Positions 58,188 through 64,000 of a stretch of DNA of 64,000 nucleotides are shown here, in pieces. How positions within the stretch are numbered: position 1 is the first letter of the stretch; each line of letters opens with the position of its first letter. The stretch is from Bacillus sp. UNC438CL73TsuS30. GTDB taxonomy: Bacteria; Bacillota; Bacilli; Bacillales; Cytobacillaceae. The stretch is from the NCBI RefSeq assembly GCF_000482325.1, contig NZ_KI535295.1:483060-547059 (forward strand), in the 5' to 3' direction. Below the pieces are notes generated by a model that ran no database searches, was not told where the DNA came from, and worked only from the letters and a program-made list of their open reading frames with translations. The translations under genes were made by a program, and so were the position numbers.

Positions 58188-58191
<4 letters not shown>
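54982..58191 (+). CDS. pyrAB: Carbamoyl-phosphate synthase large subunit, pyrimidine-specific
   Basis: The 1069-residue protein is two homologous ATP-grasp halves (carboxyphosphate about 1-400, carbamoyl-phosphate about 550-930) plus a C-terminal MGS-like allosteric domain (about 940-1060) where UMP and PRPP act. Motifs [13 protein letters not shown] and [13 protein letters not shown] begin each half. AGGAGG lies before the ATG. It overlaps pyrAA by 8 bases and pyrK by 4. Confidence 0.98.
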
Positions 58192-60574
<2,383 letters not shown>

Positions 60575-60578
<4 letters not shown>

Positions 60579-61207
60579 AACACTCGATTGCTGAAAAACT
60601 TTTAGGAATTAATGCGGTGGCGTTAAAACCGAATGAACCATTTACTTGGACTTCAGGGCTTCGTTCCCCGATTTATTGTGATAATCGTTTGACTTTATCC
60701 TATCCGGAAGTAAGAAGAGCGATTGCTAATGGGTTGCGTCAACTAATTGTTGAGAAATTCCAGGAAGCAGAAATTATTGCCGGCACGGCAACGGCCGGTA
60801 TTCCACATGCTGCCTGGGTAAGTGAATTGATGGATTTACCGATGTGTTATGTCCGTTCAAAGCCAAAGGGCCATGGAAAAGGAAACCAAATCGAAGGGAA
60901 AGCGGAACAAGGACAAAAGGTTGTAGTGGTTGAGGATTTAATTTCAACCGGTGGCAGTGTCATTACGGCTGTTCAGGCATTAAGAGAAGCGGGTTGCGAC
61001 GTGCTTGGTGCTGTTTCGATTTTTACCTATGGACTTGATAAGGGAAAAGAGGCATTTGAGCAAGAAGAAATTGCTGCTGTTTCCCTAACGGATTTTGCTA
61101 CATTAGTTGAAGCAGCAATTGAAAAGGGCTATATTAGTGAAAATGATAAAGATAGTCTTTTAACATGGAGCAAGAATCCTGCTGAATGGAGTAAGAAGTT
61201 CGAATAG
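60575..61207 (+). CDS. pyrE: Orotate phosphoribosyltransferase
   Basis: PyrE makes OMP from orotate and PRPP. The 210-residue protein has the PRPP loop [13 protein letters not shown] (about 117-129) and the flexible K-x-H-G loop (K-P-K-G-H-G-K-G-N) near 99. AAGGGAG precedes the ATG. It is the last pyr gene; the cys/sat genes that follow in B. subtilis are absent. Confidence 0.97.
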
Positions 61208-61213
61208 TAACTT

Positions 61214-61240
61214 AAAAGACCCCGGAATCCCCGGGGTCTT
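61214..61240. terminator. Terminator between pyrE and rqcH
   Basis: AAAAGACCCCGG/CCGGGGTCTTTT forms a 12-bp stem just past the pyrE stop, flanked by T-rich tails on both strands. Confidence 0.9.
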
Positions 61241-61241
61241 T

Positions 61242-62954
61242 TTACTGTTTCTTCAATTTAAGTACCAATTCTTCATCCGGTGTTACATAGACCGTCTGCT
61301 GATTGTCATAGATCACGAATCCTGGTTTGGCACCGTTTGGTTTTTTAACAAATCGAACCCTGGTAAAGTCTACAGGGACCGAGCTTGAATTCCTTGCCTT
61401 ACTGTAATAGGCAGCAAGTGAAGCGGCTTCCAAAATGGTTGTGTCAGTTGGTTCCTTACTGCGAATCACAACATGTGACCCGGGAATATCCTTCGTATGG
61501 AGCCAAATCTCATCCCTTGCTGCAAATTTATTGGTTAAATAATCATTCTGCTTATTATTTTTCCCGACAATAATTTCGGTATTATCAGATGCTGTAAAAT
61601 AATCAAGTACAGGTTTTGCATTTTGCGCCTTTTTTCCATTCCGTTTCTGACGGTCGCGAATATAGCCGCCTTCAACAAGCTCCTCACGAATCTCAACGAT
61701 ATCTTTAGGGGATGCGCTTCCGACCTGCTGCAGTAGATTTTCAAAATAAGCGACTTCCTCGAGAGCTAATTGAATTTGTTCCTCGACAATCGATACCGAA
61801 TTTTTTGCCTTTTGATATTTTGAGAAATATTTTTGGGCGTTTTCTGAAGGTGACTTCCTTGGATCAAGTGGAATCGCCACTGTTCCACCTGTCTCATCAT
61901 AATAATCTAGGACCTCGATTTCTTTCATCCCTTTTTTAGCTGCGTATAGATTCGCGGTTAACAGCTCTCCATAGCGCTGAAATTGCTCCGCACGTTCAGC
62001 ATCAAGTAATGTAGCCTTCAATTTAGCAATTTTTTTCTCATTCTTTTCCTTTTCATTGTTAATGAATCGTTCAATGTCATTGCCCTGCTGCTTGACTCTG
62101 TCTCGTTCCGCCTTACCAAAATAAAAACGATCTAGCATTTCGCTAAGGGTTGGATAGTTCCGGGATTCTCCCTTCAAATGATGGAGTGGAAATAAATAAA
62201 AAGCTTCTTTTCCGCCCGCTGAAATAATCGAAGGTGTAATTTCATTATCTTGGATTTGTTTAATCATTCCAATAAACGTTTTTGGTAGGGTGGTGCGGTT
62301 AGCAAGCCCGCTTTGAAAGATTACTTCTTTAGCAAATACTGGAGAAATACCGGCAAACTGCTCAACAAGTTGACGGTCCAGCTTACCGCTGTTAAAATCC
62401 AATTTCTTTAATACGTCTTCTTCCACTGCTTGAAAGGGATTTTGCTTATTTTGCTCAGGTGGACAGACATACGGCTGCCCTGGTAAAATCGCTCTGTAGC
62501 TGTTAACGCTAAAAGATACGTGTTTAATACTATCAAGGATAAGATTTCTGCTTTTATCAACTAAAACTATGTTGCTGTGTCTCCCCATAATCTCAATAAT
62601 TAATTGTTTGTAACTGATGTCTCCAATTTCATTTCGACCTTTAATTTCAAAAATAATCATTCGGTCATTATCGACTTGATAAAGATCTTCTAAAATATAT
62701 CCTTCAATATGCTTTCGAAGCAGCATACAAAACATTGGAGGTTCACTTGGATTTTCATAAGCTTCATTTGTAAGCTGAACCCTGGCATAGTTCGGATGTG
62801 CGGATAATAGCAGCTTTTGATTCACACCATTGGCCCGGATTGTTAAAATCACTTCGTTTTTATATGGTTGATGCACTTTATTAATCCGCCCGCCTTTTAA
62901 AGAACGGGAAAGTTCGTCCACCATTGCTTTTGTAAATAAACCATCGAATGACAT
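61242..62954 (-). CDS. rqcH: RqcH, ribosome quality-control NFACT protein (YloA)
   Basis: RqcH binds stalled 50S subunits carrying peptidyl-tRNA and adds C-terminal Ala tails that mark the chain for degradation. It was formerly named a fibronectin-binding protein. The 570-residue protein has NFACT-N (1-about 170) with the critical D97/R98 pair exactly conserved, HhH and long coiled-coil regions (about 290-410), and NFACT-R (about 445-555, [14 protein letters not shown]). AAAGGATG precedes the ATG on its strand. Confidence 0.96.
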   Translation of the reverse strand: MSFDGLFTKAMVDELSRSLKGGRINKVHQPYKNEVILTIRANGVNQKLLLSAHPNYARVQLTNEAYENPSEPPMFCMLLRKHIEGYILEDLYQVDNDRMIIFEIKGRNEIGDISYKQLIIEIMGRHSNIVLVDKSRNLILDSIKHVSFSVNSYRAILPGQPYVCPPEQNKQNPFQAVEEDVLKKLDFNSGKLDRQLVEQFAGISPVFAKEVIFQSGLANRTTLPKTFIGMIKQIQDNEITPSIISAGGKEAFYLFPLHHLKGESRNYPTLSEMLDRFYFGKAERDRVKQQGNDIERFINNEKEKNEKKIAKLKATLLDAERAEQFQRYGELLTANLYAAKKGMKEIEVLDYYDETGGTVAIPLDPRKSPSENAQKYFSKYQKAKNSVSIVEEQIQLALEEVAYFENLLQQVGSASPKDIVEIREELVEGGYIRDRQKRNGKKAQNAKPVLDYFTASDNTEIIVGKNNKQNDYLTNKFAARDEIWLHTKDIPGSHVVIRSKEPTDTTILEAASLAAYYSKARNSSSVPVDFTRVRFVKKPNGAKPGFVIYDNQQTVYVTPDEELVLKLKKQ

Positions 62955-63107
62955 AGATAAACATCCTTTACTTATCTTTATAGGTCAATTATATCGTACT
63001 CAATTAAAACCTGTCTTATTTTAAACTTTATCATAGCATTTTTTGGGACGAGCGCGAATAAGCTTTCTTTAGAGTAAGTCTATTAAAGGGGGAAGTGAGA
63101 TGGTCGG

Positions 63108-64000
63108 ATGAAGTTCCATGAAATGGAGATTAAACAAGTAGTAAAGGTCTTAGAAACCGACTTTTCTTCTGGTTTATCAACGGAGGAAGTAAAAAAGCGC
63201 ATAGCCCAGCACGGTCATAATGAATTAGACGAGGGAGAAAAGCAATCGGCTTTACTCTTATTTTTTAGTCAATTTAAAGATTTTATGGTTTTAGTGCTGC
63301 TGGCGGCAACATTAATTTCCGGTCTACTAGGCGAATATATTGATGCGATTGCGATCATTGCGATTGTAATCATTAATGGGTTTTTAGGTTTTTTTCAAGA
63401 GCGAAAAGCAGAAAAGTCATTGCAGGCATTAAAGGAATTGTCCGCACCCCAAGTATCGGTCTTACGGGATGGACAATGGCTAAAAATTGCTTCTAAAGAA
63501 ATTGTTATTGGCGATATTCTAAAATTTACAAGCGGAGATCGGATTGGGGCGGATGTCCGTATCATTGAATCGAAAAGCTTAGAAATCGAAGAATCTGCCC
63601 TAACCGGTGAATCTGTACCCGTTTCCAAATCGATCGATGCCTTACAAACAGAAAATCCAGGTATTGGTGACATGGAGAATATCGGCTTTATGGGCACGAT
63701 GATTACAAGAGGAAGCGGGTCAGGGGTTGTTATTGCAACCGGGATGAAAACTGCAATGGGGCAAATTGCTAATTTACTTCAAAATGCTGAGTCCCAGGAA
63801 ACACCCCTGCAGCGTCGTTTGGAGCAGTTAGGGAAAATTCTTATCACAGTAGCATTAGTATTGACCGTGCTGGTTGTAGTAATTGGGGTTTTCCAAGGAC
63901 ATGAGTTGTATGAAATGTTCTTAGCTGGGGTTTCCCTAGCTGTCGCAGCAATCCCTGAAGGTCTGCCAGCGATTGTAACTGTCGCATTATCTCTTGGCGT
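63108..64000 (+). CDS. yloB: P-type Ca2+-transporting ATPase (YloB type), 3' end outside the window
   Basis: The frame is open from ATG 63108 to the window end (297 codons). The N-terminal cation-ATPase domain (about residues 1-65) is followed by M1-M2, the actuator domain with the dephosphorylation motif L-T-G-E-S, M3 and the start of M4 with P-E-G-L-P. That P-E-G-L-P signature is typical of SERCA-like calcium pumps (PIIA). B. subtilis YloB is a sporulation-expressed Ca2+ ATPase. A GTC-GGA-TGA frame from ATG 63099 stops at once, so 63108 is the start; the GGGGGAAG ribosome site is far upstream. Confidence 0.93.
   Translation, partial: MKFHEMEIKQVVKVLETDFSSGLSTEEVKKRIAQHGHNELDEGEKQSALLLFFSQFKDFMVLVLLAATLISGLLGEYIDAIAIIAIVIINGFLGFFQERKAEKSLQALKELSAPQVSVLRDGQWLKIASKEIVIGDILKFTSGDRIGADVRIIESKSLEIEESALTGESVPVSKSIDALQTENPGIGDMENIGFMGTMITRGSGSGVVIATGMKTAMGQIANLLQNAESQETPLQRRLEQLGKILITVALVLTVLVVVIGVFQGHELYEMFLAGVSLAVAAIPEGLPAIVTVALSLG

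Overview
The window is a continuous piece of core chromosome from an endospore-forming, low-GC Firmicute of the Bacillaceae. Gene content and order follow the Bacillus subtilis ylbF-to-yloB region closely. Sporulation genes (spoVD, spoVE, spoIIGA, sigE, sigG, gerR, ylbJ), a bacillithiol gene (bshC), a PyrR-regulated pyr operon and an Ile T-box all point to Bacillus sensu lato. Proteins are clearly diverged from B. subtilis, so a relative such as Neobacillus, Mesobacillus or Cytobacillus is likely; I cannot name the species from sequence alone.

Layout: 1-10.8 kb holds the ylb block: a cut-off lipoprotein, ylbF and ylbG, a small minus-strand gene, a structured RNA locus (ylbH-leader region), rsmD, coaD, ylbJ, a patatin-like gene, ylbL, tmcAL, a Tyr/Gly/Trp-rich probable coat peptide, ylbN-rpmF, a crotonase-fold gene and gerR. 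10.8-15.9 kb holds ylbP and an acyl-CoA carboxylase cluster whose biotin carboxylase gene is broken by two lesions, then panE and a DUF3397 membrane protein. 16-37.4 kb holds bshC and the division and cell wall (dcw) cluster mraZ-rsmH-ftsL-pbpB-spoVD-murE-(orphan Mur N-domain)-mraY-murD-spoVE-murG-murB-divIB-ylxW-ylxX-sbp-ftsA-ftsZ. 37.5-40.3 kb is the spoIIGA-sigE-sigG sporulation sigma region, with readable stage-specific promoters. 40.4-44.3 kb is ylmC-pgeF-ylmE-sepF-ylmG-ylmH-divIVA. 44.3-49.4 kb is T-box-ileS, ylyA, lspA and ylyB. 49.4-61.2 kb is the whole UMP biosynthesis operon pyrR-pyrP-pyrB-pyrC-pyrAA-pyrAB-pyrK-pyrD-pyrF-pyrE, with three PyrR attenuators. The end carries rqcH (minus) and the start of a P-type Ca2+ ATPase gene that runs off the window.

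The genes work as blocks. The dcw cluster makes lipid II and assembles the Z-ring. sepF, sbp and divIVA add division and membrane factors. spoVD and spoVE are the sporulation versions of the septal transpeptidase and glycosyltransferase. SpoIIGA processes pro-SigE in the mother cell while SigG takes over in the forespore. Several interspersed GC-rich palindromic repeats lie in intergenic gaps (near 1.0, 14.4, 23.9, 28.3 and 30.8 kb).

I found no phage, IS element, CRISPR array, rRNA or tRNA. The points most worth a second look are: the structured RNA upstream of rsmD, whose best terminator lies on the opposite strand; the doubly broken biotin carboxylase beside intact partner subunits; a crotonase-fold protein without the second catalytic Glu, next to that cluster; an orphan MurF-type N-terminal domain inside the dcw operon; a pentapeptide-repeat protein with a SigK-like promoter; and the spoIIG and sigG control regions.
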